A DNA stretch of 51,799 bases from Bacillota bacterium (GCA_029781825.1 JAKOVY010000077.1:1-51799), one strand, 5' to 3'; shown: positions 19,199 to 28,111, counted from the stretch's first letter. The notes: a model not told the origin generated them from the sequence alone. Made by a program: numbers and translations.

Positions 19199-20443
19199 AT
19201 GTTCGATTTTCTTTTGACCCCAGAACAGTTGGCCCTGCGTGACGAAGCTCGGGAGATGGCCAAGTGGGTGCCCCGGCAGTACATTCTGGATATGGACGCC
19301 GACAAGATCAAGTTCCCCAAGGAGTTCCTGCAGGAGTGCGGCCGCCGTAATCTCCTGGGTTTGCGGCTTCCCAAAAAGTATGGGGGACGAGGCCTGGGCT
19401 GGGTGGAGGATACCCTGGTGGCCGAAGAGATATGCGTGCCAGGTTACGCCTTCGGGTGTGTGTGGGGTGTTGGAGCGGACATCGTTTGTGATGCCATCGT
19501 TAACTTTGGCTCGGAAGAGCTGAAGGAGAAGTATGTGGTGCCGCTGCTTAAAGGGGAGAAGTTTGCGGCTGAGTGCCTGACCGAGCCCCGCGGCGGTTCC
19601 GATTTCTTTGGGGCCACCACCACGGCGGTGGAAGACGGCGACTATTACATACTGAACGGACAAAAGCGCTTCATCGTCGGTGGTGAGGGAGCCGATTTCT
19701 TCCTGGTCTATGCGAAGACTGATCCCCAGGGTCCACCGCACAAGTCCATGACCTGTTTCATCGTTGACCGCGATGCCGGGGTCAAGGTTGAGTACCTGTA
19801 CGGGCTCATGGGCTGCCGGGGTGGAGGCACCGCCCGCCTGGTGTTTGAAGATGTGCGGGTGCCCAAGTCCAACATCCTGGGGCAGGTCAACGGAGCCGCT
19901 GAAGTGTTCTATCCCATGATGATTCCGGAAAGGCTGGGAACCGCAGCCATGACTATCGGGGCGGTTAGACCGGCTCTGGAGATAGCCACCGATTACACCA
20001 CGAAGCGCAAAGCCTTCGGCACCAAAATCAAGAACTTCCAGGCCGTCAGCTTTAAAATTGCCGAAGCGGTAACCAAACTCGACACTTCCCGGGCTATGAT
20101 TTACTGCACAGCACGGGCGATAGATGCCGGAGTACATCCCAGCCGTGCCCGCCGCCTGGTATCGGAGGCCAAGAAATTTGTTACCGAGCAGTGCTGGGAC
20201 GTAGTGAACCTGTGCATGCAGGTAATGGGAGGAATCGGCTACACCGACGTCTATCCCATCGAAAAGATCCTGCGGGATATGAGGCTGTCCATGATCTGGG
20301 TTGGCACCAATGAGATCATGAGCCTTATAACCCAGCATGAGTGGTACAAGGAGAGACAGAACGAACTCTTGAACAGCAACAAGCGTGACAGCGAGTACGA
20401 CTGCGTCAACGCCTTCGCTGAAGGCGAAAAGGTCTATGAATAG
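19199..20443 (+). CDS. Acyl-CoA dehydrogenase (catalytic base apparently relocated)
   Basis: The FAD-dependent acyl-CoA dehydrogenase fold is clear: LTPEQLALRDEAREMAKW at the N-terminus, CLTEPRGGSDFFGATTTA, and a C-terminal helical domain with GGIGYTDVYPIEKILRDMRL. At the position that usually reads YEGTNEI the sequence is WVGTNEI, so the standard catalytic Glu is Val368. Glu244 in IPERLGTAA occupies the place used as base in isovaleryl- and long-chain acyl-CoA dehydrogenases. The product is 414 residues, with a ribosome site GGGAGTGAG. Two acyl-CoA ligases follow, suggesting a fatty-acid activation and oxidation group. Confidence 0.9.
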   Translation: MFDFLLTPEQLALRDEAREMAKWVPRQYILDMDADKIKFPKEFLQECGRRNLLGLRLPKKYGGRGLGWVEDTLVAEEICVPGYAFGCVWGVGADIVCDAIVNFGSEELKEKYVVPLLKGEKFAAECLTEPRGGSDFFGATTTAVEDGDYYILNGQKRFIVGGEGADFFLVYAKTDPQGPPHKSMTCFIVDRDAGVKVEYLYGLMGCRGGGTARLVFEDVRVPKSNILGQVNGAAEVFYPMMIPERLGTAAMTIGAVRPALEIATDYTTKRKAFGTKIKNFQAVSFKIAEAVTKLDTSRAMIYCTARAIDAGVHPSRARRLVSEAKKFVTEQCWDVVNLCMQVMGGIGYTDVYPIEKILRDMRLSMIWVGTNEIMSLITQHEWYKERQNELLNSNKRDSEYDCVNAFAEGEKVYE

Positions 20444-20688
20444 AGACAGGCGCTAATTGAGGGGTTGTTTATACCTGCCAGGATCCATACCAGGGTACAT
20501 GTCTATATTTTATTTCAAAATCATATATACATTTATCTCTTACCGTAAGCCATCGGCTGATGAAGCTCCCAAAAGGATTTATCCGTAAACAAAGTCGCAA
20601 GCGATGCCTCATCAGCGAATGGTCCAGGTATCCCGCCCCTGAATACCGGGTATTGAGCGTTCTGTAAACCAAAACCGGAGGTGTTGGT

Positions 20689-22272
20689 ATGGAAAAGCCC
20701 TGGCTTAAACACTATGATCTGGGAGTACCGGAGAGTTATGATTATCCCGAAGTCCCGCTCAACTATATGCTTGAAGAAACTACCAGACGCAATCCGTACA
20801 AGACCGCCATGATATTTAACGACAACACCATAACCTACCAGGAACTCAACCGTATGGCGGACAGTTTCGCAGCCTCGCTGCTGAAGCTGGGAATAAAGAA
20901 AGGCGACCGGGTAATGCTGAGTTTGCCCAACGTTCCCGCCATGGTCATTGCCTACTATGGCGTGCTGAAAATGGGCGGTATTATAGTGAACAGCAATCCC
21001 TTGTATTCCGAGAATGAGCTGGAGGTAATGCTTCAAGATTCCGGAGCGGCGGCGGTGGTGACCTTTGATATGGTCTACCCCAAGTTCGCCGCTCTGATGC
21101 CCAAAACCGGCTTGGAAAAGATTATTGTAGCTCCCTTTGCCGACTTTGTGCCCCCTTCTCCGGAGGTCTTCCTGTTCCGTGACCTGATTAATAACAAAGA
21201 AAAACCGCCGGCCATCACGGTTGACCCCAAGGAAGATGTGGCGCTCCTGCAGTACACCGGAGGGACCACGGGAACGCCGAAAGGAGTTATGCTTACTCAC
21301 TTCAACCTGGTCGCCAATGCCATTCAGATTGCCGGCTTTGCACGGACCACGGCGGACGATATCTTCTTCTCCGCCATCCCGTTTTTCCATGTCTATGGAA
21401 TGACAACCTCCATGAATATTCCGATTATGATAGGTGCCACCTTCATACCGTTTCCCTTCCCCCGGGATTTTGAAGGGATGATCAAAGCCATTGCCAAATA
21501 CCGGCCCACCCTGTTCTTTGCCGTACCAACCATGTACGCGGCCATCAACAGTTTCCCCGGGGTGGAAAAATATGATCTGACCTCCATCCGCCTCTGTGTC
21601 AGCGGGGGTGCACCCCTGCCCGATAATGCCCGGGATACATTTGAGAGGCTGACCGGCTGCAAGATGCGGGAGGCATTGGGAATGACGGAGGCCACCACCG
21701 GCTGCAGCTGCAGTCCCTGCGTGGGCATGAGGAAGGAAGGTGTTGGCATTCCCTTCCCCGACGAGCTGATGGCGACCATTGATGCCGACGGCAATTTCCT
21801 GCCCCCGGGTGAGCCCGGCGAACTGGTGATCAAGGGGCCCAACGTGATGAAGGGCTACTGGAACAACCCCGAGGCCACTCGCGATGCCTTCGTGGGGGAC
21901 GGGACCTGGGTCAGGACCGGAGACGTGGTTCAGATGGATGAGGACGGGTACTTCAAGGTTGTGGACCGTCTTAAGGACATGATTATCACCAGCGGGTACA
22001 ATGTATATTCACTGGAAGTGGAAAACGTCATCTACATGAATGACAAAGTCCTGGAAGCGGCAGTCATCGGTATTCCCGACCCCATAAAAGGTGAGGTCAT
22101 CAAGGCTTTTATAGCCCCCAAGGAAGGCGAGACTATTACCGCCGAGGAGATCATCGAGCTGTGTAAAGAAAAACTGGCACCGTACAAGGTTCCGAGAGAG
22201 GTTCAGTTCCTGAAAGAACTGCCCAAATCAAGCGTAGGGAAAATACTTAAGACCCAGCTACGCGCCATGTAA
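20689..22272 (+). CDS. Long-chain fatty-acid-CoA ligase (AMP-forming)
   Basis: This 527-residue member of the ANL superfamily activates a carboxylic acid with ATP and CoA. The P-loop motif YTGGTTGTPKGVMLTH lies near residue 190, EALGMTEATTG is motif A5, and TGDVVQMDEDGYFKVVDRLK and SVGKILKTQL (catalytic lysine) close the C-terminal subdomain. The N-terminus (MEKPWLKHYDLGVPESYDYP) is the usual long-chain ligase beginning. GGAGGTG is well spaced from ATG 20689. It follows the acyl-CoA dehydrogenase by 245 bases, in which I see no gene. Chain length is not predictable from sequence alone. Confidence 0.93.
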   Translation: MEKPWLKHYDLGVPESYDYPEVPLNYMLEETTRRNPYKTAMIFNDNTITYQELNRMADSFAASLLKLGIKKGDRVMLSLPNVPAMVIAYYGVLKMGGIIVNSNPLYSENELEVMLQDSGAAAVVTFDMVYPKFAALMPKTGLEKIIVAPFADFVPPSPEVFLFRDLINNKEKPPAITVDPKEDVALLQYTGGTTGTPKGVMLTHFNLVANAIQIAGFARTTADDIFFSAIPFFHVYGMTTSMNIPIMIGATFIPFPFPRDFEGMIKAIAKYRPTLFFAVPTMYAAINSFPGVEKYDLTSIRLCVSGGAPLPDNARDTFERLTGCKMREALGMTEATTGCSCSPCVGMRKEGVGIPFPDELMATIDADGNFLPPGEPGELVIKGPNVMKGYWNNPEATRDAFVGDGTWVRTGDVVQMDEDGYFKVVDRLKDMIITSGYNVYSLEVENVIYMNDKVLEAAVIGIPDPIKGEVIKAFIAPKEGETITAEEIIELCKEKLAPYKVPREVQFLKELPKSSVGKILKTQLRAM

Positions 22273-22352
22273 CCCGGCTGAATATGAGAAATGGGGGGTG
22301 AGATCGTTATCCGTGTCCTTGTAAGAGGCAGCACTTCTTCCGCCGGGGAGGT

Positions 22353-22483
22353 GGTTTAGGAAACCTGGAGTACGGCCGCAAGGCCTTTGGGTGCACTTGC
22401 AGACTGCAAGACGGCATTGGTCTTGTACTGTAGGCCGATTATATGCCGATCTGTTGTATAGAGAGAGAAGATAAGATTTATCT
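22353..22483 (+). other. Structured 5' leader of the second ligase gene
   Basis: Four compact perfect hairpins follow each other: GGTTT-AGG-AAACC (22353-22365), GGCC-GCAA-GGCC with a GNRA tetraloop (22374-22385), CTTGCA-GAC-TGCAAG (22396-22410) and AGATAA-GAT-TTATCT (22469-22483). No known riboswitch consensus is recognised. The clustering is directly visible, but function is not. Confidence 0.4.
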
Positions 22484-22505
22484 ATTTATTGAAGGGGGAG
22501 GTGGA

Positions 22506-22528
22506 GATGCACCACCGGATGGTGCATC
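22506..22528 (+). promoter_or_regulatory. Hairpin between ribosome site and ligase start
   Basis: GATGCACCA (22506-22514) and TGGTGCATC (22520-22528) form a perfect 9-bp stem with loop CCGGA. It separates the strong GGAGGTGG (22497-22504) from the ligase ATG at 22535. If it folds, the gap between ribosome site and start shrinks to a normal distance. Confidence 0.6.
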
Positions 22529-22533
22529 AATAA
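22507..22533 (+). CDS. Putative 8-residue leader peptide MHHRMVHQ
   Basis: ATG 22507 has the best ribosome site in the region (GGAGG five bases upstream). It opens an eight-codon frame, MHHRMVHQ, that stops at TAA 22531-22533, one base before the ligase ATG. Three of eight residues are His. Termination next to the next start would permit reinitiation. Equally, the ATG may be incidental to the hairpin. Confidence 0.35.
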   Translation: MHHRMVHQ

Positions 22534-22534
22534 G

Positions 22535-24073
22535 ATGAACGTTGCGGAACTCATGTACAGGAATGCTCGCAAGCATCCTGACAAGGAAGCCATTGTATTT
22601 AAGGATTTAAGATTAAACTATCGGGAAATCGACGCCCTTTCCAATCGGGTCGCCAACGCCATCATCGATCTCGGCATCCGCAAAGGGGACCGCGTCGCCA
22701 TGATGATGCGCAACTCGGAGAAGTTTGTTGCCGTTTATTTCGGCATTTTAAAGGCCGGGGCGGTAGTGGTTCCCATCAATATCAGCCTGGTTAAATCCGA
22801 AGTGCAGTTTATCGTCAATAACAGTGAAGCCAGGATGTTCATCTACGATGAAGTTTTCGCACCGGTACTTGAGGGTATCGAGGCTGAACTGCCCTATGTA
22901 AAAAGTTTCGTGGTAGTAGGTCCCGATTCCGTACCGGGTAAACTCAATTACTGCGATCTGATAGCACAGGCTCCCGATAACATGCCGGCAGTAGAGATCG
23001 ACGAAAACGACATGTGTTCCATAATCTATACCTCCGGTACAACCGGGACTCCCCGGGGAGCCGTTTTCAATCACCGTGGCATCCTCTACACCGTGTGCAA
23101 CTCCGGAGCCCTGGGTCACCGTATGACCTTTTACACCCGCAACCTGGCCATGATGCCGCTGTTTCACTCCGCACCCCTGCACCTCTATTTCCTGGGATCA
23201 ATTTATATGGGCGGAAGCAATGTAATTCTGGAGGCCTTTGATCCTCGGCTCTTCCTGCAGACCATTCAGGATGAAAAGACCACCCACTTCTTCGGTCCGG
23301 CGGTAGTATATCTTACCTGCGCCAAGCTGCTGGATGTCAGCCAGTACGACTTGAGCTCCATGGAGATGTTTGTCCTGGGCGGAAGTCCCATTGCCGAGGA
23401 AGATATAAACCTGATCCTGGATAAGTTCGGCATAAGGGGGAAGAACAAGCTTCAGCAGGTTTACGGCTTCACCGAGTCCGGACCGACGGGTTTGGCACTC
23501 TTTCCCGAAGAGATCGAGATCAAGACCCGCAGCATCGGCAGAGCCGGAGTCGTCGGCTCCGAGACCATTATTGTGGACAAGGAAGGCAACAAGGTCAAAC
23601 CGGGAGAAGTAGGAGAGATCGCCGTACGCGGCGGAGGGATCATGGTCGAATATTTTAAGGATCCCGAAAAAACCAAAGGGACCATTGTCAACGGATGGGT
23701 AATGTCAGGCGACCTGGCCACATACGATGAGGACGGATACATATACTTTGTGGACCGGGCCAAGGATATGATTATTTCCGGCGGGCAGAACATCTATTCC
23801 AAGGAAGTGGAAGATGTCCTGATGAGCCACCCGGCGGTGATGATGACTGCGGTGATTGGAGTACCCCATCCGGATTGGGGAGAATCGGTTAAGGCGGTAG
23901 TCTCCCTGAAACCGGGGCATTCGGTCACCCCCGAGGAGCTCTCCCAGTACTGCGCAGATAAGCTGGCCAAGTACAAGCGTCCCAGGTTTATCCAGATTGT
24001 GGACCAGATCCCTCACAATCCGGCCGGCAAAATCCTGAAGACCGAGGTTAGAAGACTGTACGGCCAGGCTTAA
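22535..24073 (+). CDS. AMP-forming acyl-CoA ligase (medium/long-chain type)
   Basis: The 512-residue ANL-superfamily enzyme has YTSGTTGTPRGAVFNH (P-loop, near residue 167), QVYGFTESGPTG (A5), SGDLATYDEDGYIYFVDRAK and PHNPAGKILKTEV with the catalytic lysine. It is distinct from the ligase upstream in its short N-terminus and motif wording, so it probably has a different chain-length or substrate preference. The usual start would be ATG 22535, which lacks a directly adjacent ribosome site because of the hairpin described separately. Confidence 0.92.
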   Translation: MNVAELMYRNARKHPDKEAIVFKDLRLNYREIDALSNRVANAIIDLGIRKGDRVAMMMRNSEKFVAVYFGILKAGAVVVPINISLVKSEVQFIVNNSEARMFIYDEVFAPVLEGIEAELPYVKSFVVVGPDSVPGKLNYCDLIAQAPDNMPAVEIDENDMCSIIYTSGTTGTPRGAVFNHRGILYTVCNSGALGHRMTFYTRNLAMMPLFHSAPLHLYFLGSIYMGGSNVILEAFDPRLFLQTIQDEKTTHFFGPAVVYLTCAKLLDVSQYDLSSMEMFVLGGSPIAEEDINLILDKFGIRGKNKLQQVYGFTESGPTGLALFPEEIEIKTRSIGRAGVVGSETIIVDKEGNKVKPGEVGEIAVRGGGIMVEYFKDPEKTKGTIVNGWVMSGDLATYDEDGYIYFVDRAKDMIISGGQNIYSKEVEDVLMSHPAVMMTAVIGVPHPDWGESVKAVVSLKPGHSVTPEELSQYCADKLAKYKRPRFIQIVDQIPHNPAGKILKTEVRRLYGQA

Positions 24074-24144
24074 AGGGGATTATGGGGATTACCTGCCGGT
24101 TACAGGCCTAAAGAGGTTGGAAAACTATACGGTCAGTCTTAAAG
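24044..24144 (+). repeat. Tandem near-duplicate of the ligase 3' end
   Basis: Bases 24044-24075, which encode the last codons and stop of the ligase, recur at 24113-24144 with 27 of 32 identical and a 69-base offset. The second copy could encode the same final residues (LYGQS instead of LYGQA) and stop, but it is separated from the gene by the first stop. Confidence 0.6.
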
Positions 24145-24203
24145 TCGGTTAAAAGGCGGGCCGGGTTTGCCCGCCGCCGGTTAATAAGCAAGACTAATCC
24201 AGA

Positions 24204-24245
24204 ATAAGCCCGCATATCAATAAAGACGGCGGGCTTATATTTTTG
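24204..24245 (+). terminator. Terminator of the ligase transcript
   Basis: ATAAGCCCGC (24204-24213) pairs perfectly with GCGGGCTTAT (24229-24238) around a 15-base loop, followed by ATATTTTT. Confidence 0.8.
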
Positions 24246-24388
24246 GGGCGGCAAGTTTGAAAAGCGGGAGTTAAGAAATAATGAGAATAATGCGGGTGCC
24301 GCGGTATAATGAAATCAGAAACGTGGCATCTGCGGGATATGACAGACGATTCTCAGCCGTGGTTGTTAAGGGATGGAGAGATTGGCCG

Positions 24389-25327
24389 GTGAATAGAGGA
24401 AACACGAGCCGGAGGTTTGTTTTTTTACCCAAAGCATATATTCTGATTTTTGCAGTATTGCTTCTGGCCCTGCCGCTGCTGGTGCTGGGAGGCTGCGGGA
24501 GTTCTCCCGCCGAAAGCGATAAAGGGGATCAAAAACTGGTGATTGCCACCTCGTTTTACCCCATCTACATAATGGTCCGGAATGTCGCCCTCGGTATTCC
24601 GGGAGTGGAGGTCGTAAACATTACCGGTACCGTAACCGGCTGTCTCCATGACTACCATCTGACGACCAGTGACCTCAAGCGGCTGCGCCAAGCCGAGATA
24701 TTGGTGATTAACGGGGCCGGGATGGAAAGCTTTTTGGACCAGGTTATCGAGCAGCAGCCTGACCTGAAGATTGTAGACGCCAGCCGGGATATACCTCTCA
24801 AAAGGGATGAACACGGGCATGAGAACGGGCATGTCTGGGTCAGCGTATCCCTGGCCATGAAGCAGGTGCAAAACATCGCCGACCAGTTGGCGGAACTTGA
24901 TGCCGGGAACGGCCCGGCATACCGGGAGAACGCGTCCCGTTACATCAAGGAGCTGGAAATGCTGAGAGAGGAGATGCGGGAAACAATCGAGGGGTTGCCC
25001 AACAAGGATGTAGTAACCTTTCACGAAGCCTTTCCCTATTTTGCCGACGAATTTGGCCTGAATATCGTGGCCGTGGTGGAGCGTGAACCGGGTTCCGAGC
25101 CCAGTGCGGCGGAACTGGCGGAAACCATCAAACTTATCCGTCAGTCCGGGGTCAGGGCCATATTTGTGGAGCCGCAGTACTCCACAAAAGCAGCCCGAAC
25201 CATCGCCCGTGAGACCGGAATCGAGGTCTACACGCTGGACCCGGCGGTGACCGGGAAGGACGATCCCGGAGCCTACATAGAAATCATGAGGAGCAATTTG
25301 CGGGTATTGGTGGAGGCACTGAGTTAG
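24389..25327 (+). CDS. znuA: Metal ABC transporter substrate-binding lipoprotein (ZnuA-like)
   Basis: This is the extracellular binding lipoprotein of a zinc or manganese importer. Residues 1-40 form a lipoprotein signal with lipobox LVLGGC, whose Cys would be acylated. The cluster A-I fold shows SFYPIYIMVRNVA, the metal-ligand region HDYHLTTSDLKRL, GHVWVSV, and TFHEAFPYFADEFGLNIVAV. A short His-rich loop (DEHGHENGH) favours zinc, as do the three His. GTG 24389 follows GGAGAG by 8 bases, and the ATG at 24281 would add a non-signal extension. ATPase and permease genes follow directly. Confidence 0.9.
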   Translation: MNRGNTSRRFVFLPKAYILIFAVLLLALPLLVLGGCGSSPAESDKGDQKLVIATSFYPIYIMVRNVALGIPGVEVVNITGTVTGCLHDYHLTTSDLKRLRQAEILVINGAGMESFLDQVIEQQPDLKIVDASRDIPLKRDEHGHENGHVWVSVSLAMKQVQNIADQLAELDAGNGPAYRENASRYIKELEMLREEMRETIEGLPNKDVVTFHEAFPYFADEFGLNIVAVVEREPGSEPSAAELAETIKLIRQSGVRAIFVEPQYSTKAARTIARETGIEVYTLDPAVTGKDDPGAYIEIMRSNLRVLVEALS

Positions 25328-25328
25328 T

Positions 25329-26126
25329 ATGAACAGCAGCAAAAATCTTAAAGACAGCTGTGCCTTCTGCTGCACAAAACTTGAAAACTTCGGGGTCAGT
25401 ATTGGCGGGAACGCAGTGCTCTATGACGTTAACCTGCACATTCACTGCGGCGAATTGACCGGTATTATCGGCCCCAACGGTGCCGGCAAGACTACATTGT
25501 TAAAAGCGATTGTAGGGGAGCTCCCTTTCAGCGGCAAGATGAGTTTTCTGGATGGCAACGGATTGAGGACGGGCTGTCCCCTGATCGGTTATGTGCCGCA
25601 GAGGCTTGATTTTGGACCGGGGACACCGGCCAGTGTGCTTGATTTCTGCTCCGCCTGCATTTCCAATATTCCGATCTGGCTTGTTCACTCGCCCGGCAAC
25701 CGCCGGCGGGTTAAGGAAAGCCTGGCCCGGGTGCAGGCAGAACACCTTATTAACCGCAGGATTTCCGAGTTATCGGGGGGAGAATTGCAGCGGGTGCTCC
25801 TGGCCTGTGCCCTCGACCCCATCCCCAACCTGCTGCTGCTTGATGAACCGGTTACCGGGGTGGACCCCAGGGGGCTCAAGATATTCTATGACATGGTATC
25901 CGCTCTGCGGAGGGAGCACGACCTTTCAATAATCATGGTCTCCCACGATCACCAGATGATATCCCAATACGCCGATAGGATAGTCCTGTTGAACAAGACG
26001 GTTTTGGCAGAAGGAACGCCGGCGGAAGTATTTCAAAATCAAAGCTTTGTGAACCTCTTTGGTCAGCAGTGGAACGGGGTATACCACGGCCAGGAGGCGG
26101 CTTCGGCCATCCACCACCCTGAGTAA
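25329..26126 (+). CDS. znuC: Metal ABC transporter ATP-binding protein (ZnuC-like)
   Basis: A 265-residue ABC ATPase with Walker A GPNGAGKTT, Q-loop in GYVPQRLDF, signature LSGGELQRV, Walker B LLLLDEPVTGVD and switch His in MVSHDH. It powers the import complex with the flanking binding protein and permease. The start lies one base after the znuA stop. An N-terminal CAFCC cluster before the ABC domain is unusual and could be a small metal-sensing or structural extension. That is inference. Confidence 0.93.
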   Translation: MNSSKNLKDSCAFCCTKLENFGVSIGGNAVLYDVNLHIHCGELTGIIGPNGAGKTTLLKAIVGELPFSGKMSFLDGNGLRTGCPLIGYVPQRLDFGPGTPASVLDFCSACISNIPIWLVHSPGNRRRVKESLARVQAEHLINRRISELSGGELQRVLLACALDPIPNLLLLDEPVTGVDPRGLKIFYDMVSALRREHDLSIIMVSHDHQMISQYADRIVLLNKTVLAEGTPAEVFQNQSFVNLFGQQWNGVYHGQEAASAIHHPE

Positions 26127-26138
26127 TGAGGTGAATCC

Positions 26139-27044
26139 ATGATTGAAGTATGGTATGCCCTGGTTGACAGCATCTTCCCTTTTGGCTGGGTGGAGTTTGA
26201 CTTCATGAAGAATGCCCTCTTGGCGGTGCTGTTGGTATCTCCCATCTTTGGCTTTCTTGGCACCATAGTTGTAAACAACAATATGGCTTTTTTTTCTGAC
26301 GCTATCGGTCATGCAGCCCTGACGGGAATAGCCATCGGTGTCTTGCTGGGTCTGGGGGATCCCTTGTGGGCAATGCTCATCTTTGCCGCCGTTTTGGCCA
26401 TCGGCATTACTTGGACCAGGCATAAAACCGGGGCTTCTGTGGACACGGTCATTGGTGTATTCTTTTCAACCACCGTGGCTCTGGGAGTGGTAATCCTGTC
26501 CCGCGGCGGAGGGTTTAACCGCTATTCCCATTACCTGATCGGCGACCTGTTGAGCATATCTCCCCAGGAGTTGACCCTGCTGGTTGTCGCCCTGCTGGTT
26601 GTGCTACTCTTCTGGGGACTGTTTTTCAACCGCCTGTTTCTGGTCAGCATAAATCCGGCGGTAGCCCGCAGTCGGGGGGTTAATGTGTATATTGTCGAGA
26701 TGCTTTTCTCCATCCTTCTGGCTCTAATCGTGACCATATCCATCCAGTGGATCGGTATCCTGATCATAAATGCCCTGCTCATACTGCCGGCGGCTTCCGC
26801 CAGAAACCTGGCGGCCAACATGAGATCCTATCATTTTCTGGCGGTAATGATAAGTATTGTGGCGGGGCTGACCGGCCTGTTCCTCTCCTACCATTGGGGG
26901 ACAGCCACCGGTGCCACCATCGTTTTGTGCATTTTCATCCTTTATCTGGGTACCATCGCCTGGAAGACCGTAAGATCCAGATGGAGCAAATACTGTTCTG
27001 AATCCGGAGGCATAAAGTCGACTACCGACCATAAGGTGGGGTGA
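26139..27044 (+). CDS. znuB: Metal ABC transporter permease (ZnuB-like)
   Basis: The 301-residue membrane protein has about eight helices and the ABC-3 family motifs SDAIGHAALTGIAIG (coupling region) and GILIINALLILPAASAR. It forms the channel of the zinc/manganese importer with the two preceding genes, starting 12 bases after the ATPase stop. A hydrophilic tail of about 25 residues follows the last helix. Confidence 0.93.
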   Translation: MIEVWYALVDSIFPFGWVEFDFMKNALLAVLLVSPIFGFLGTIVVNNNMAFFSDAIGHAALTGIAIGVLLGLGDPLWAMLIFAAVLAIGITWTRHKTGASVDTVIGVFFSTTVALGVVILSRGGGFNRYSHYLIGDLLSISPQELTLLVVALLVVLLFWGLFFNRLFLVSINPAVARSRGVNVYIVEMLFSILLALIVTISIQWIGILIINALLILPAASARNLAANMRSYHFLAVMISIVAGLTGLFLSYHWGTATGATIVLCIFILYLGTIAWKTVRSRWSKYCSESGGIKSTTDHKVG

Positions 27045-27345
27045 GAGGCTGGAGGGTTTGAAATCGCAGTACTTGAGCACCACGCCGGGAAGCCGACCGG
27101 GTACAAGAATCTGACAATCCGGCAGCCGGCAGCAAGGATTTCAGGATCACCCAAAGGTGGGTTTATAATGCGGGTATGCATTCAGGCTTGCGATCGGGGT
27201 TCCGGGATCGCACAGATTATGAGGTCAGGAAGGGGGGACTCAACCAAAGGGGGTCCCGTCGGAGGCCAATAGGCGATCTTGACGGGAATGCCGGTTTGTG
27301 TTGTATGCTGGTCAAAAGTGGCGAATGAAGGAGGGGGAGATTTTG
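27045..27345. other. Intergenic region, about 300 bases
   Basis: No gene is seen. TATAAT at 27164-27169 is a perfect -10 without a clear -35, and could start the DUF4013 transcript. Confidence 0.4.
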
Positions 27346-27975
27346 ATGTTTGACCTGGGGGAGCTCTTGAAATATCCGTTTGACGACCCGAAGTGGGTGG
27401 AAAAACTCCTGATCGGCGGTGCCTTAAGCATAATACCCATAATAAGTTTTTTTGCTGCCGGGTACAGTCTTGAATCCATGCGCGCCGGCATTAGAGGGGA
27501 GATGACCCTGCCGGAATGGGGGGACTGGGGAGAAAAATTTGTACAAGGTTTCATATTGTTCATAATCAGCCTAATCTACATGCTGATTCCGGGGCTATTA
27601 ATGCTCCTGGGAGGAGGGAGCATAATAGGCGCGTTAAATTACGGTGATATGGGTTGGGGAGTTGCGGGAGGTTTTCTGACGCTTTTGACCATAGTGGCTG
27701 CACTGATCCTGGCTTTTGTACTGCCGATGGCCATGGCTCATTATGCAGCAGAGGGTAAGCTGGGAGCGGCCTTTGAGTTTGGTGAGATATGGAGACGGAT
27801 AAAAAGCGTGTTCGGCCAGTATCTGGTAGCGATGGTACTGTTCCTGGTTTTCAGTTCCATAATCGGAATCATAGGTATAATACCCCTGGTGGGATGGTTA
27901 ATTGCGATCGTCGGAGTATTTTACCTGACGGTGATATTTGCCAACCTCGTTGGCCGCCTGTATCGTCAGGGTTAA
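27346..27975 (+). CDS. DUF4013 integral membrane protein
   Basis: The 209-residue product has about five to six hydrophobic helices and the DUF4013 layout: FDLGELLKYPFDDPKWVEKLLIG followed by ISFFAAGYSLESMRAGIRGE, LPEWGDW, and a C-terminal MAHYAAEGKLGAAFEFGEIW. The function of the family is unknown. ATG 27346 follows AAGGAGGGGGAG. It stands alone between the metal importer and the thioesterase. Confidence 0.85.
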   Translation: MFDLGELLKYPFDDPKWVEKLLIGGALSIIPIISFFAAGYSLESMRAGIRGEMTLPEWGDWGEKFVQGFILFIISLIYMLIPGLLMLLGGGSIIGALNYGDMGWGVAGGFLTLLTIVAALILAFVLPMAMAHYAAEGKLGAAFEFGEIWRRIKSVFGQYLVAMVLFLVFSSIIGIIGIIPLVGWLIAIVGVFYLTVIFANLVGRLYRQG

Positions 27976-28111
27976 TACCCGGAAGGCAAAAAATGTCATA
28001 AAGTAATCCAAAAAAGCAGGCTATTACTTATCTTTACCGGGCGTTGCCAACGACGGCCGGTCCGGAAAAATCAGAACCCCGTGAATTGGCGGCGGCAAGG
28101 GAGGATGACAG

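Noticed and set aside
19181-20338. Long minus-strand open frame (385 codons) opposite the acyl-CoA dehydrogenase
   Set aside because: Composition is Gly/His/Leu-rich without domains and it mirrors codon bias of the well supported plus-strand gene; the plus frame has all family motifs.
20560-20610. CTGATGA motif resembling a hammerhead ribozyme core
   Set aside because: The GAAA box and a proper stem II are missing, and no stem I/III pairing with a cleavage triplet could be found.
24271-24310. AT-rich ATAATGAGAATAATG near TATAAT upstream of znuA as a Zur box
   Set aside because: It resembles only half of the Firmicutes Zur palindrome; no symmetric second arm is visible.
24425-25375. Minus-strand open frame (316 codons) opposite znuA
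   Set aside because: No motif, and znuA on the plus strand has signal peptide, lipobox and metal-ligand motifs.
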